Shown here piece after piece: positions 22,511 to 31,903 of a stretch of DNA of 64,000 bases (position 1 is the stretch's first letter; every line of letters starts with the position of its first letter). The stretch comes from Acinetobacter sp. SFB (GTDB lineage: Bacteria > Pseudomonadota > Gammaproteobacteria > Pseudomonadales > Moraxellaceae), in contig NZ_LSZH01000013.1 in NCBI RefSeq assembly GCF_001647545.1, positions 124,001-188,000 on the forward strand, in the 5' to 3' direction. A model generated the notes under the pieces. That model had not been told where the DNA came from. It saw only the letters and a program-made list of their open reading frames with translations, and did no database searches. A program made the translations under genes and the position numbers.

Positions 22511-23446
22511 ATGACTGATGCATTGAGCTTGAGAGACGTATCTAAAACTTACCGAAATGGTTTTCAAGCATTGAAAGGTATCAACTTAACTGTACCTGAA
22601 GGTGAGTTTTATGCACTCCTCGGACCCAATGGCGCAGGTAAATCGACCACCATCAGCATCATTAGTTCACTTACAAAAAAAACATCAGGTACTGTTGAAA
22701 TTTTTGGCCATAATCTGGACACGCATCCTTCAGAAGCCAAGCAATGCTTAGGCGTTGTACCGCAAGAATTCAACTTTGGTCAATTTGAAAAAACCTTTGA
22801 CATTTTAGTGACTCAAGCCGGTTATTACGGCATTCCAAAAAAAATTGCGGAACAACGGGCTGAGCAATACTTAGAAAAACTTGGTCTTTGGGATAAACGT
22901 GCCATTCAAGGACGTATGCTTTCTGGCGGGATGAAACGCCGTCTAATGATTGCCCGTGCCATGATGCATCAACCTAAACTGCTTATTCTGGATGAACCGA
23001 CTGCGGGTGTAGACATTGAATTACGCCGTTCAATGTGGGACTTCCTCACCGAAATGAATGAAAATGGCACCTCTATTATTCTGACCACGCATTATTTAGA
23101 AGAAGCAGAAATGTTGTGTCGTCGCATCGCCATTATTGACCGTGGTGTGATTAAAGAAGACACCAGTATGAAATCTTTCCTCAATCAGCTCAGTGAAGAA
23201 TCCTTTATTTTTGATTTGGTCGAACCGATTGAACCCGTCAATATTGAAATTATTGGTGTGCGTTTTAATTTAATCGATCCGGTCACTTTAGAAGTCACCA
23301 TGGACAAAGCACATACCGTGAATGAATTGTTCCAGCTTATGGAAGCGCAAGGCATTCAAGTGCGTAGTATGCGTAATAAATCGAATCGCTTAGAAGAACT
23401 GTTTGTGAAAATGGTCGAAAAAAATCTTGATGGAGCAGCGCAATGA
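22511..23446 (+). CDS. ABC-2 type exporter, ATP-binding subunit
   Basis: 311 residues with Walker A (GPNGAGKST), the Q-loop VPQEFNFG, signature LSGGMKRR, Walker B (LLILDEPTAG) and switch His in TTHYLEEAE. It belongs to the DrrA/YadG/CcmA group that powers ABC-2 exporters. The C-terminal 80 residues form the usual accessory domain. The permease start overlaps its stop (ATGA), so the two are coupled. Export substrate is unknown; YadG-type systems are often annotated for drug or polysaccharide export without proof. Confidence 0.92.
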   Translation: MTDALSLRDVSKTYRNGFQALKGINLTVPEGEFYALLGPNGAGKSTTISIISSLTKKTSGTVEIFGHNLDTHPSEAKQCLGVVPQEFNFGQFEKTFDILVTQAGYYGIPKKIAEQRAEQYLEKLGLWDKRAIQGRMLSGGMKRRLMIARAMMHQPKLLILDEPTAGVDIELRRSMWDFLTEMNENGTSIILTTHYLEEAEMLCRRIAIIDRGVIKEDTSMKSFLNQLSEESFIFDLVEPIEPVNIEIIGVRFNLIDPVTLEVTMDKAHTVNELFQLMEAQGIQVRSMRNKSNRLEELFVKMVEKNLDGAAQ

Positions 23447-24216
23447 ACTTTAATCAACTCAGTGTTGCGCTCTATACCTTAGTGCATAAAGAAGTGCGTC
23501 GTTTTATGCGCATCTGGCCGCAAACCCTGTTACCTCCGGCCATTACCATGAGTTTGTACTTCGTGATTTTTGGTAATTTGGTCGGATCTCGGATTGGCCA
23601 AATGGGCGGCTTTAGCTATATGCAGTTTATTGTGCCCGGCCTGATTATGATGGCCGTGATTACCAATAGCTATGCCAACGTATCTTCCAGTTTCTTTAGT
23701 GCAAAATTCCAAAAAAGTATTGAAGAACTGATCATGAGTCCTGTGCCGCTGCATATGATTCTTTGGGGCTATGTGATTGGTGGTGTGTGTCGTGGCGTCT
23801 TGGTCGGCATTCTGGTGACTGCCATGAGCATGTTCTTTACTGACTTATATATCACCAACTGGTTTGTGACCATATATACAGTTTTGATTACCTCGTTGTT
23901 GTTTTCACTCGGTGGTCTGATTAATGCAGTCTATGCGAAATCTTTTGATGATATTTCGATTATCCCCACTTTCGTATTGACTCCACTCACCTATTTAGGT
24001 GGTGTATTCTATGCCATTAGTGCTTTAAGCCCATTTTGGCAAAATCTCTCTTTAATTAACCCGATCGTATATATGGTCAATGCTTTCCGTTTCGGCATTT
24101 TAGGTCATAGTGATGTCAATGTTTCACTTTCATTAAGCATCATCACCTTATGTTGTGTGGCACTTTACGGCGTAGCTTACTATTTACTTTCTCGTGGTTC
24201 AGGAATGCGTGAATAA
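23443..24216 (+). CDS. ABC-2 type exporter, permease subunit
   Basis: 257 residues with six hydrophobic segments and the ABC-2 permease core: PPAITMSLYFVIFGNLVGSR at TM1, VPGLIMMAVITNSYANVSSS, SIEELIMSPVP (coupling helix) and FVLTPLTYLGGVFYAISALS. It corresponds to YadH and pairs with the upstream ATPase to form a half-transporter dimer in the inner membrane. It overlaps queF by one base (TAATG), so all three genes are likely one transcript. Confidence 0.92.
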   Translation: MNFNQLSVALYTLVHKEVRRFMRIWPQTLLPPAITMSLYFVIFGNLVGSRIGQMGGFSYMQFIVPGLIMMAVITNSYANVSSSFFSAKFQKSIEELIMSPVPLHMILWGYVIGGVCRGVLVGILVTAMSMFFTDLYITNWFVTIYTVLITSLLFSLGGLINAVYAKSFDDISIIPTFVLTPLTYLGGVFYAISALSPFWQNLSLINPIVYMVNAFRFGILGHSDVNVSLSLSIITLCCVALYGVAYYLLSRGSGMRE

Positions 24217-25031
24217 TGAGTGTAGAACATTCTCCCTTAGGTAAAGACACCAATTATCCGACAGAATATCAACCCGCTATTCTGTTTCCAATTGCACGCG
24301 CTCAAGCCCGTGAAAAATATGCCCATGTTGAAGGCATTCAGCAAGGTCAAGACTGGTGGCATGTTTTTGAAATTTCTTGGTTAAATGCAGCAGGCATTCC
24401 ACAGGTTGCAATTGGTCGTATGAGCTTACCGGCATCATCGCCAAACCTGATCGAATCAAAATCGTTAAAGCTCTACTTTAATAGTATGAACTTTACCAAA
24501 TTCGATTCAAAAGATAGTTTTATTGCCACGGTTGAAAAAGATTTATCCGCAGCGGCAGGTGCACCCATCAGCCTGACTTTATTCCAGGCAGATGATCTGG
24601 ATATTTCTAAACCTGAAGGGATTTGTATTGATGATTTAAGCCCTGAACGCTTAGAGAATCACCCAGATGCGACTTTATTAAAATTAGATCCAGAAAATAC
24701 TGACGAACTCGAAATTCAACTGTATTCACATTTACTTCGCAGTAACTGCCCGGTCACTGGCCAGCCCGACTGGGGCACAGTTTTTATTCGATATCAGGGT
24801 AAAAAACCTTGTTATCGCAGTATTTTAGCTTATATTATTTCTTACCGTCAGCATAATGGTTTCCATGAACAATGTGTGGAACAGATGTTTGCCGATATTT
24901 GGCAAAACCTTAAGCCAGAAAAGCTGATGGTCTATGCAACTTATACACGTCGTGGTGGATTAGACATCAACCCTTGCCGTGTATCGGATGCGACATGGAT
25001 GCCTCGCCCCATTCGTTTGGCGCGACAATAA
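24216..25031 (+). CDS. queF: NADPH-dependent 7-cyano-7-deazaguanine reductase
   Basis: Reduces preQ0 to preQ1 in queuosine biosynthesis; cytoplasmic. At 271 residues it is the long, tandem T-fold form (QueF type II). The catalytic motif SNCPVTGQPDWG holds the nucleophilic Cys and the acid Asp, and the NADPH-binding ESKSLKLYFNSMNFTKF motif is in the N-terminal half. The C-terminus YTRRGGLDINPCR is diagnostic. No queuosine gene lies next to it; instead it overlaps an ABC permease. No preQ1 riboswitch was apparent upstream of the ABC genes. Confidence 0.95.
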   Translation: MSVEHSPLGKDTNYPTEYQPAILFPIARAQAREKYAHVEGIQQGQDWWHVFEISWLNAAGIPQVAIGRMSLPASSPNLIESKSLKLYFNSMNFTKFDSKDSFIATVEKDLSAAAGAPISLTLFQADDLDISKPEGICIDDLSPERLENHPDATLLKLDPENTDELEIQLYSHLLRSNCPVTGQPDWGTVFIRYQGKKPCYRSILAYIISYRQHNGFHEQCVEQMFADIWQNLKPEKLMVYATYTRRGGLDINPCRVSDATWMPRPIRLARQ

Positions 25032-25057
25032 AATAAAGAACATTGAGGTTTTTTAAC

Positions 25058-25708
25058 ATGCCATTTTTTGGATTTATTCCTTCTGCAGAATTATTAAGCA
25101 GTATTCAAACCGCTCAGGAAAAGAAAAATTCCAGCGAACCGCTTTACCCTTTACGCGACAAGACCGCATTGCTGATTAATGAAGAGATCATTGATGGTAT
25201 TTTGACTGAGCTGGTGCGTCGTTTTCCAGCCAGTGATAAGCGCGATACTGCTGAAAAACTGGCGGGTTATATCAAATCTACTGTTGCTGTCTTATTGAAA
25301 CAGTTGATGGGTAAATCTTCAAATGATGTGGTTAAGCAATCGATTGAGTTTTCTGAAAAAAGCTTATTTAAAGATGCGGAAGGCAACTTGCGTGTAGGCG
25401 AGCATTTAGATGCCAGTTTGGTGACCAACCTCAAACACAGTTATGCCGAAATTAAAGCGGGTAATGACATCAATAAGGCGGCGCTGACTGAATCGTATAA
25501 GCAATTTGCTGAAGCGACCGTGCGTCATTTTATGAATGACTTTAACAAGACCCTCGATTTAGGCATGATTAAGCGTAAGGCAGCGGATATTGGCTCTGCT
25601 GCGGTGATTAAAGCCGTGCATATTGCAGTGGATAAAATTATTCCAAATTTGAATAAAGCTGAGCTTCTGGCACTTGCGGAATACCACGACACCTTATTTC
25701 ATGCTTAA
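25058..25708 (+). CDS. Hypothetical protein
   Basis: 216 residues from ATG 25058 with TTGAGG nine bases upstream; a TTG at 25043 would add five residues. No known domain. A charged helical protein: KRDTAEKLAGYIKSTVAVLL, then QSIEFSEKSLFKDAEGNLRV, and a C-terminal helix pair. No signal or membrane segment. Only 26 bp from queF, so it is probably cotranscribed with it. A terminator follows. Confidence 0.7.
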   Translation: MPFFGFIPSAELLSSIQTAQEKKNSSEPLYPLRDKTALLINEEIIDGILTELVRRFPASDKRDTAEKLAGYIKSTVAVLLKQLMGKSSNDVVKQSIEFSEKSLFKDAEGNLRVGEHLDASLVTNLKHSYAEIKAGNDINKAALTESYKQFAEATVRHFMNDFNKTLDLGMIKRKAADIGSAAVIKAVHIAVDKIIPNLNKAELLALAEYHDTLFHA

Positions 25709-25726
25709 GCATTCTAAACTATCTAA

Positions 25727-25754
25727 AACCTGGCGATTGCTGGGTTTTTTTTAT
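25727..25754 (+). terminator. Terminator of the ABC-queF operon
   Basis: AAACC...GGTTT arms with an inner GC/GC pair around GATT, followed by eight Ts. Confidence 0.7.
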
Positions 25755-26642
25755 GACAAAATTTTGCTATCAAAGCATCATTAAACAAAGAATAAACGAT
25801 ACGGCCTTCATGGATGATTGATCTGAATCCATTTTTAAAACTTTACTTTATCTTAGATTGATTGCAGAAACAGGACATTTATCAGTTTTAGATTCCTGCA
25901 TTTTTATGAAAAATTTTTCTATATGGAGTGATGAGGGTAGCTAAATTCTATCAAAGCTTATTCTCTGCACTATTCTTATTCCGACCTAAAATATTATCCT
26001 TATCACCTTTATAGCAGTGATAATTAATAAAAGGTTAAATAAATAATTTTTTGTTTAGTAAAGCTATTTTCTGATTTTTAAATAATAGACAGAAGGCTAT
26101 AGGTGCACACTCGTTTTTGCCTTTATGAAAGCTTTTTTATAGAGCTGAAACACAAGGCAATCGGGAAACATTATTTTATTTCATCGTTAAATATCAGATG
26201 ATTTGATGGCAACAAGTATTCGTCTAATCGGACAACATATTCTGATGCATTTCCAATCATATACTGTTTAAGAAAGCTCAATCACGGCTAAATTTATTAC
26301 GCTAAATCTCGATAGACCTTATCATTGCAATTGATTCCAAACATCAGAACTGATTCGCTCAAGTAATCAGGCTGATTTTTATTTTTGTCCTTTTATCTCT
26401 AACCGCAAAATATAGCCATCAGAACTGGTCTTATATACGTAAAATTATATGTAGAACCACGATCTTTGTCTTTTTTTGTATATGTAATTGTTGTTGTAGC
26501 CTCAGTCAATGCTATCTTAACCATTTGAAAAATTCCGTTACCTTTCACGGGATGGATTTTCAATCCTTATATTTGTAATAGCGGCTTTTAGCGTCGTGAT
26601 GTCAATTCACACACTGATTATGTTTTTGGAACTTTGAGTAAT
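25755..26642. other. Long intergenic region
   Basis: About 890 bp with no well-supported gene. A short minus-strand frame near 26190-26295 encodes FLKQYMIGNASEYVVRLDEY and continues to a stop; it looks protein-like but has no clear start or neighbour. The last 60 bp before mltB should contain its promoter. No repeat or RNA gene recognised. Confidence 0.45.
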
Positions 26643-27644
26643 ATGTTAAGTATCAACTTTTATAACAAAATTAAACGTCTTCCTTTACTTCTCGGTGCAC
26701 TTTCTATCACCAGTTTCTGTCAGGCCAATGATTTCTACAATCTTCCTGCATATAACAGCTTTAAACAAAAAACCATGCAGACCTATGGCTTAAGTGCAGA
26801 GCAAGTTGATTGGGCTATGAATGGCTCAAAAAACCTCCCTAATATTATTAATATCATGAATCGCCCAGGCGAAAGTAAGCCTTGGTACGAATATAAAACC
26901 AACTTTATGGCTGAAAGCACCATCCAACGCGGAGTACGCTTTAAAAATCAATATGCCGACACTTTAAACCGTGCCGAACAACAGTTTGGTGTGCCTCAAT
27001 CAGTAATTTTAGGTATTCTAGGTGTAGAAACGGGGTTCGGTGCAAATAAAGGTAATTTTGTCACTCGTGATGCATTGGCAACCTTAGGTTTTGGTTATGA
27101 GCGACGAGCACAATATTTTCAAGATGAACTCTCTGCACTGATTGCATGGTCATATAAAGATGGCATTCCCACCAATTCAGTGAAGGGCTCTTATGCAGGG
27201 GCAATCGGCTACCCTCAATTTATGCCAAGTAACATCCCTAAATTAGGCGTTGACTATGATGCTGATGGGCATATTGACCTTAGAAATTCAGCGGTAGATG
27301 CGATTGGCTCGATTGCCAATTATTTGTCTCAACATGGCTGGCAGCGCAATCAACCTATCGGCTTTGCAGCACGCTATACAGGAAGTAATCCGGAATCGAT
27401 TATCGCGAAAAACTTGGAACAACCCACTCCTTATGGAGTGTTAAAGAATCAAGGTGTTACGCCAACAAATCCGATTGTGAAAATAGACGATCTAGATATG
27501 GTGAATATTATTCAGCTTCAAGAGAGTTATGCGCCAATTTATTATATAACTTATCCAAATTTTCAAGTGATTACGACCTATAACAAGAGCCGTATGTATG
27601 CCACTGCGGTATGGCAATTAGGCACCGAAATTGCCAGCCGTTAA
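26643..27644 (+). CDS. mltB: Lytic murein transglycosylase B
   Basis: GH103 lytic transglycosylase that cleaves glycan strands of peptidoglycan, leaving 1,6-anhydro ends. The catalytic glutamate is in LGILGVETGFGANKG, and GSYAGAIGYPQFMPSNI and DLRNSAVDAIGSIANYLSQHGW are signature segments. A signal peptide (LLLGALSITSFCQA) lacks a lipobox cysteine, so unlike E. coli MltB it appears to be a soluble periplasmic form. ATG 26643 is preferred over TTG 26634. About 333 residues, normal for the soluble type. Confidence 0.92.
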   Translation: MLSINFYNKIKRLPLLLGALSITSFCQANDFYNLPAYNSFKQKTMQTYGLSAEQVDWAMNGSKNLPNIINIMNRPGESKPWYEYKTNFMAESTIQRGVRFKNQYADTLNRAEQQFGVPQSVILGILGVETGFGANKGNFVTRDALATLGFGYERRAQYFQDELSALIAWSYKDGIPTNSVKGSYAGAIGYPQFMPSNIPKLGVDYDADGHIDLRNSAVDAIGSIANYLSQHGWQRNQPIGFAARYTGSNPESIIAKNLEQPTPYGVLKNQGVTPTNPIVKIDDLDMVNIIQLQESYAPIYYITYPNFQVITTYNKSRMYATAVWQLGTEIASR

Positions 27645-27930
27645 GGCTGTTTTTTACCAAAAATAACAAAAGTCAAGGTTTTTTTATGCAAAATGGCGCA
27701 CAAAACAGGCATTATAAACATACTGTTACAATATTGATTATTTTTTAACCGAAAAACGTTCTATTTCTGTCCTTTTTGTAATATTTTCAGTTAAAGAGTA
27801 GACAGCTTTAGCATGGCATGAATATTATCCATCTCGTCAAATGTAGTTGCAAAAGAGAATTAACAGACTGGATTGCTTATATTTCAAGTTTTTAAATGAA
27901 ATTAAGTCAATGGTCTTTAGGAGTTTAATA

Positions 27931-28539
27931 ATGCATTCATCGGTTAAATATATTTTAGCTTTAACGACCACTTTTGCCCTGAGTCAGTCTCAAGCGGAAT
28001 TGGTTCAGACATCATTCAATACAGATAATGACAACTCTCGCTTAGCTACGCGTGTACTTAATAAAGACGCTCAAAAGTTCAATTCACACTTCTCAAATTT
28101 AAATAGTCTTTCAATCACTGAGCGTTCTGGCGATAAAATCCGTCGTCAAACCATTGCAGCAAAAATTGAAATTCCTGAAGACGAGCCTTCAGTGATTGAA
28201 AAACTAAACACTGTTGCATCGAATACAGTTCGTAAATTTAGCCAAACAGGTGCTGCATCTTGGTACGGTCGCCAGTTTCATGGTCGTAAAACAGCAAGTG
28301 GTGAAACATTCGATATGAATGGTCTGACTGCAGCTCACCGTAGCCTGCCGTTGAACTGCTATATTCGCGTAACCAATAAAACCAATGGCAAGAGTGTTGT
28401 GGTAAAAGTAAATGATCGTGGTCCATTCCATGGCAACCGAGTTCTAGACCTGTCTTATGGTGCTGCGAAACAGTTAGGTATTACCAATGCAGGTACTGCA
28501 AAAGTAAATATTGAACGTGTTGATGGTCCAAATTCATAA
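27931..28539 (+). CDS. rlpA: RlpA-like septal peptidoglycan hydrolase
   Basis: 202 residues. The frame is open from 27847 but ATG 27931 has AGGAG seven bases upstream and starts a signal peptide (YILALTTTFALSQSQA). The C-terminal half is the double-psi beta-barrel domain: GAASWYGRQFHGRKTASGE, YIRVTNKTNGKSVVVKVNDR and GPFHGNRVLDLSYGAAKQLG, holding the catalytic Asp in NDRGPF and the conserved His in FHGR. There is no lipobox and no SPOR domain, so septal targeting is not assured. RlpA proteins cleave stem-peptide-free glycan. Its nearness to mltB suggests related roles. Confidence 0.85.
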   Translation: MHSSVKYILALTTTFALSQSQAELVQTSFNTDNDNSRLATRVLNKDAQKFNSHFSNLNSLSITERSGDKIRRQTIAAKIEIPEDEPSVIEKLNTVASNTVRKFSQTGAASWYGRQFHGRKTASGETFDMNGLTAAHRSLPLNCYIRVTNKTNGKSVVVKVNDRGPFHGNRVLDLSYGAAKQLGITNAGTAKVNIERVDGPNS

Positions 28540-28570
28540 GATGATGCTTGCCTCCTAATACATTTGACTT

Positions 28571-28595
28571 AAAAGCCACGTAATGTGGCTTTTTT
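28571..28595 (+). terminator. Terminator of rlpA
   Basis: AAAAGCCAC and GTGGCTTTTT pair around GTAAT, about 30 bp after the stop codon. Confidence 0.88.
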
Positions 28596-28674
28596 AATGC
28601 CTGAAAAAACTTTGTTTTAAGCCTGCTCTTGGTGTTTAATAAATACAGCGTATTAATAATGATAAGAGTCGAGG

Positions 28675-30483
28675 ATGAATATATTACCGAAACCCCAAAA
28701 GCGCCATACATCTCACTTGATCGCCAAATGCATCATTTCGGCAATCCCCCTCACTTTGCTTGCTGCATGCTCAAACTTACCTACAGCACAACATGAACCG
28801 ATTCAAGAAAAAGCGTCTAATACTCTCTTGGTTTATGGTGGTCCCATTTTGACCATGGAAGGAATGCAACCGACCTATGTCGAAGCCTTACTGATTCAAG
28901 CAGGTCATATCCAGTTCAGTGGAAAACTTCAACAAGCACGTAAAATTGCCCCACACGCGCAGCAACTTAATTTAGAACAGCGTACCGTCATCCCAGGTAT
29001 CATCGATGCACATAGCCATGTCAACAGTGTCGGCTTACAACAAACGGTTGCGAATCTTTATCCCCCTCCAGATGGAGCAGTGAGCGATATCCACACGCTA
29101 ATTGCTGCCATGAAAAGCTGGCAGCAGCAAAACCCCGAATTTTTTCAGACATCCGGCTGGATTATGGGCAACGGTTATGATGATGCTCAACTCAAAGAGA
29201 AACGCCATCCTACAGCAACAGAACTGGATCAGATCTCTAAGGATCATCCCGTCTTGATTCTGCATCAATCTGGCCATCTAGCATCGGTAAATCATAAGGC
29301 TTTAGAAATACTCAACATCAATGCAAAAACACCCAATCCGTCTGGTGGCGTGATTCGTCGGATGAACGACTCCATGGAGCCAAATGGTGTGCTTGAAGAA
29401 AGTGCTGTTTTTAGTGCCATGATGCAAGCTTTTAAAAATGTCCCACTCAATATTATGGAGAAAATGGCGCTTCTGGCCATTCAGACCTATATCCAAAATG
29501 GCTACACAACTGTTCAGGAAGGTCGTGCGGATGCAGGAACAAGTGAATTATGGCGAAACTTAGCCAAACAAGGAAAATTATCGATTGATTTGGTGGCTTA
29601 CCCCGACATCAATAACGAAAAACAATACATGCTTAAACATGGCACGAGTCGCAACTATGATCACCATTTTCGCATCGGGGGCGTTAAAATCAGTCTGGAT
29701 GGATCGCCTCAGGGTAAAACGGCATGGCTGACTCAACCCTATTTAATTCCACCAGAAGGCAAAGCTAAAAACTATTCAGGCTATCCTGCCTTTCCTGACA
29801 ATAAAATTTTGCAGGACGCAATCAATCTAGCATTTGAACATCATTGGCAAATCTTGGCTCATGCCAATGGTGATGCTGCAATTGACCAATATTTAAATGA
29901 TATTGAAACTGCAACCCAGCACTATCCAAAATTAGACCGACGCAATGTCATTATTCATGCGCAAACCATGCGTGAAGATCAGCTAGATAAAGCTAAATCT
30001 CTTGAACTCATTCCATCTTTCTTTTCATTACATACCTATTATTGGGGTGACTGGCACAGAGATGAAACACTGGGGGTCGATCGGGCAAATCGTATTTCAC
30101 CGACAGGCTCTGCGTTACGCAAAGGAATTTTGTTTACCGAACATCATGATGCTCCGGTTATTCCACCTCATAGCATGATGACACTGGATAGCACGGTAAA
30201 CCGCGTTACACGCAGTGGCAAAATACTGGGTGCTGAACAACGGGTTAGTCCTTATATTGCCTTAAAGTCGCTCACCGACTGGGCGGCTTACCAATATTTT
30301 GAAGAAAACAGCAAAGGAACTCTAACGAAAGGGAAACTGGCTGATTTTGTAATCCTGAGTGACAACCCTCTGACTGTTCCGAACAAAAAAATTAAAGATA
30401 TAAAAATACTCGCAACTTACAAGGAAGGTCAGCAGATTTATCAAAATCCCAGCTTTAAAAATATAGAACTTAAATCTCCGTGA
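28675..30483 (+). CDS. Amidohydrolase-family lipoprotein (YtcJ-like)
   Basis: 602 residues. N-terminal lipoprotein signal with lipobox LLAAC. The body is a TIM-barrel amidohydrolase of the YtcJ type: VIPGIIDAHSHVNSVG with the metal-binding HxH, a mid-protein TTVQEGRADAG, LAHANGDAAIDQYL, IIHAQTMREDQL and a terminal composite strand (KGTLTKGKLADFVILSDNPL). Family members hydrolyse N-substituted amides or act on formamide-like groups; the substrate here cannot be told. Its location in the envelope as a lipoprotein is unusual for this mostly cytoplasmic family. GAGG precedes the ATG. Confidence 0.88.
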   Translation: MNILPKPQKRHTSHLIAKCIISAIPLTLLAACSNLPTAQHEPIQEKASNTLLVYGGPILTMEGMQPTYVEALLIQAGHIQFSGKLQQARKIAPHAQQLNLEQRTVIPGIIDAHSHVNSVGLQQTVANLYPPPDGAVSDIHTLIAAMKSWQQQNPEFFQTSGWIMGNGYDDAQLKEKRHPTATELDQISKDHPVLILHQSGHLASVNHKALEILNINAKTPNPSGGVIRRMNDSMEPNGVLEESAVFSAMMQAFKNVPLNIMEKMALLAIQTYIQNGYTTVQEGRADAGTSELWRNLAKQGKLSIDLVAYPDINNEKQYMLKHGTSRNYDHHFRIGGVKISLDGSPQGKTAWLTQPYLIPPEGKAKNYSGYPAFPDNKILQDAINLAFEHHWQILAHANGDAAIDQYLNDIETATQHYPKLDRRNVIIHAQTMREDQLDKAKSLELIPSFFSLHTYYWGDWHRDETLGVDRANRISPTGSALRKGILFTEHHDAPVIPPHSMMTLDSTVNRVTRSGKILGAEQRVSPYIALKSLTDWAAYQYFEENSKGTLTKGKLADFVILSDNPLTVPNKKIKDIKILATYKEGQQIYQNPSFKNIELKSP

Positions 30484-30640
30484 TACACCTGCTATACGGT
30501 TTTAGATTGAACCGTCTATTCTGTTTACTTAAAGTGAACGAGGCTGAGCTACCGACTCTTTTGACCCCTCTCTCGTTCTGGTTTATATTTAATTTGAATA
30601 AAAATAAGTCTGTGGAACTTAATTCCTGCTGGAGTGGAGA

Positions 30641-31096
30641 ATGAAAACAATAACCGAATGGCTAGATGAATACAGTGACAGCCATCAAGACAAAACCAAC
30701 AAAGCCATTCATTGGGTGTGTGTGCCTGCAATCCTTTTTTCAATCATTGGAATTCTTGCTCATTTCAGTGCGTTACTTACCGCCCTGATATTAGTGTTAA
30801 CTTTTATTTTTTATGCGCGCCTTGATCTGGTACTTGCTGTGGCAATGGCAGCCCTATTGATTGTTATGGCATGGCTTATTTTCATTTTACCTGTGGGTAC
30901 CGGATTTTATAGCACAATTTTCGTTTTGGCCTGGATTGGACAGTTTTATGGGCACAAAGTCGAAGGTAAAAAGCCTTCTTTCCTTAAAGATCTCCAATTC
31001 CTCCTCATTGGCCCGGTATGGTGTATGGATGCCTATCTAGGTAAATTGATACCCAAATGGGAAAAACGCCAAAAATCGCAAATGAGGGTGATTTAG
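30641..31096 (+). CDS. Mpo1/DUF962 family membrane protein
   Basis: 151 residues with three or four hydrophobic segments (VPAILFSIIGILAHFSALLT, LVLAVAMAALLIVMAWLIF). The N-terminal WLDEYSDSHQDKTNKAIHWV supplies the conserved histidines of the family (SxxHxxxxNxxIHWVCVP), and FYGHKVEGKKPSFLKDLQFL is the other signature. Yeast Mpo1 is an iron-dependent dioxygenase acting on 2-hydroxy fatty acids; by homology this may be a lipid-modifying inner-membrane enzyme. GGAG is the ribosome site. Confidence 0.85.
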   Translation: MKTITEWLDEYSDSHQDKTNKAIHWVCVPAILFSIIGILAHFSALLTALILVLTFIFYARLDLVLAVAMAALLIVMAWLIFILPVGTGFYSTIFVLAWIGQFYGHKVEGKKPSFLKDLQFLLIGPVWCMDAYLGKLIPKWEKRQKSQMRVI

Positions 31097-31129
31097 ACAC
31101 CTTCATCATTTTAGCCTTTCGAAGAACCC

Positions 31130-31663
31130 TTATTGATAGGTTCTTCCTTTATACTTTAACCAACCATTAGTATGATTTTTTTGTGGATCATGATGAGTCC
31201 AGTGAATTACCCCACCTTGATCACTGTACTCATATTCACCATAAAATTGCACAATTTCACCCTTTTTCAAGTCATCCAAGCGTGGGCTTAAGTCGATATT
31301 ATGAGCCACCAATACCGTTTGCCCATTCCCCAATTCCAAAATAAATTTTTGATGCCGTAAACCCTCATTATCATCATGCAAAACAGCTTTCACTCGCCCA
31401 CTTGATTGAACTTGAATATCACTTTTTTGTTCTCGAAATGCCTGTTGAATTTTTCGATCATCATTTTGCGTGGGTAAAATTACTGGTTTCGATTTTATCG
31501 ATGCTGGCTGATGTTCTGTTTTCGATAAAATTTCAGTTTGTGATTTTGAATTATCCTGAGTTTGATTTGAAGTATTTTGCTGTTCTTGTAAATCAATTCC
31601 AAAATATGCGGCAGTTAATACAATAATAACTGCGCCAATTCCCAAATTGGTTTTATTTGCCAT
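31130..31663 (-). CDS. DUF3465 family protein
   Basis: About 177 residues from ATG 31663 (MANKTNLGIGAVIIVLTAAY). ATG 31678 and 31738 are alternative starts, but a TATAAT at 31699-31694 on the minus strand would put those at or before the transcription start. One N-terminal membrane anchor is followed by a Gln/Ser-rich linker and a C-terminal OB-like beta domain: IQVQSSGRVKAVLHDDNEGL, RHQKFILELGNGQTVLVAHN and VIHWTHHDPQKNHTNGWLKY. The family's function is unknown; the fold suggests a small periplasmic binding protein. Confidence 0.75.
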   Translation of the reverse strand: MANKTNLGIGAVIIVLTAAYFGIDLQEQQNTSNQTQDNSKSQTEILSKTEHQPASIKSKPVILPTQNDDRKIQQAFREQKSDIQVQSSGRVKAVLHDDNEGLRHQKFILELGNGQTVLVAHNIDLSPRLDDLKKGEIVQFYGEYEYSDQGGVIHWTHHDPQKNHTNGWLKYKGRTYQ

Positions 31664-31903
31664 TCGTTTTTTCTGCATCAAATTTAGCTTGAGATTATAG
31701 CCTACAAATCCACCTATCCACGAAATCCGCGAAGACAATGCATCGCTTTTATGTTCTCAAAAACTAAAACACTTTCTGTGCTTTTAAAATCCTTAATTCC
31801 ACTCCAAATAACTTAAAAAATTCATGGATTTAGTAAAAATTTTCTGTTAAAACAAAGAAAATAAATCTTGATAAAAATAACCAATATATCAAAGGATAAT
31901 AAA

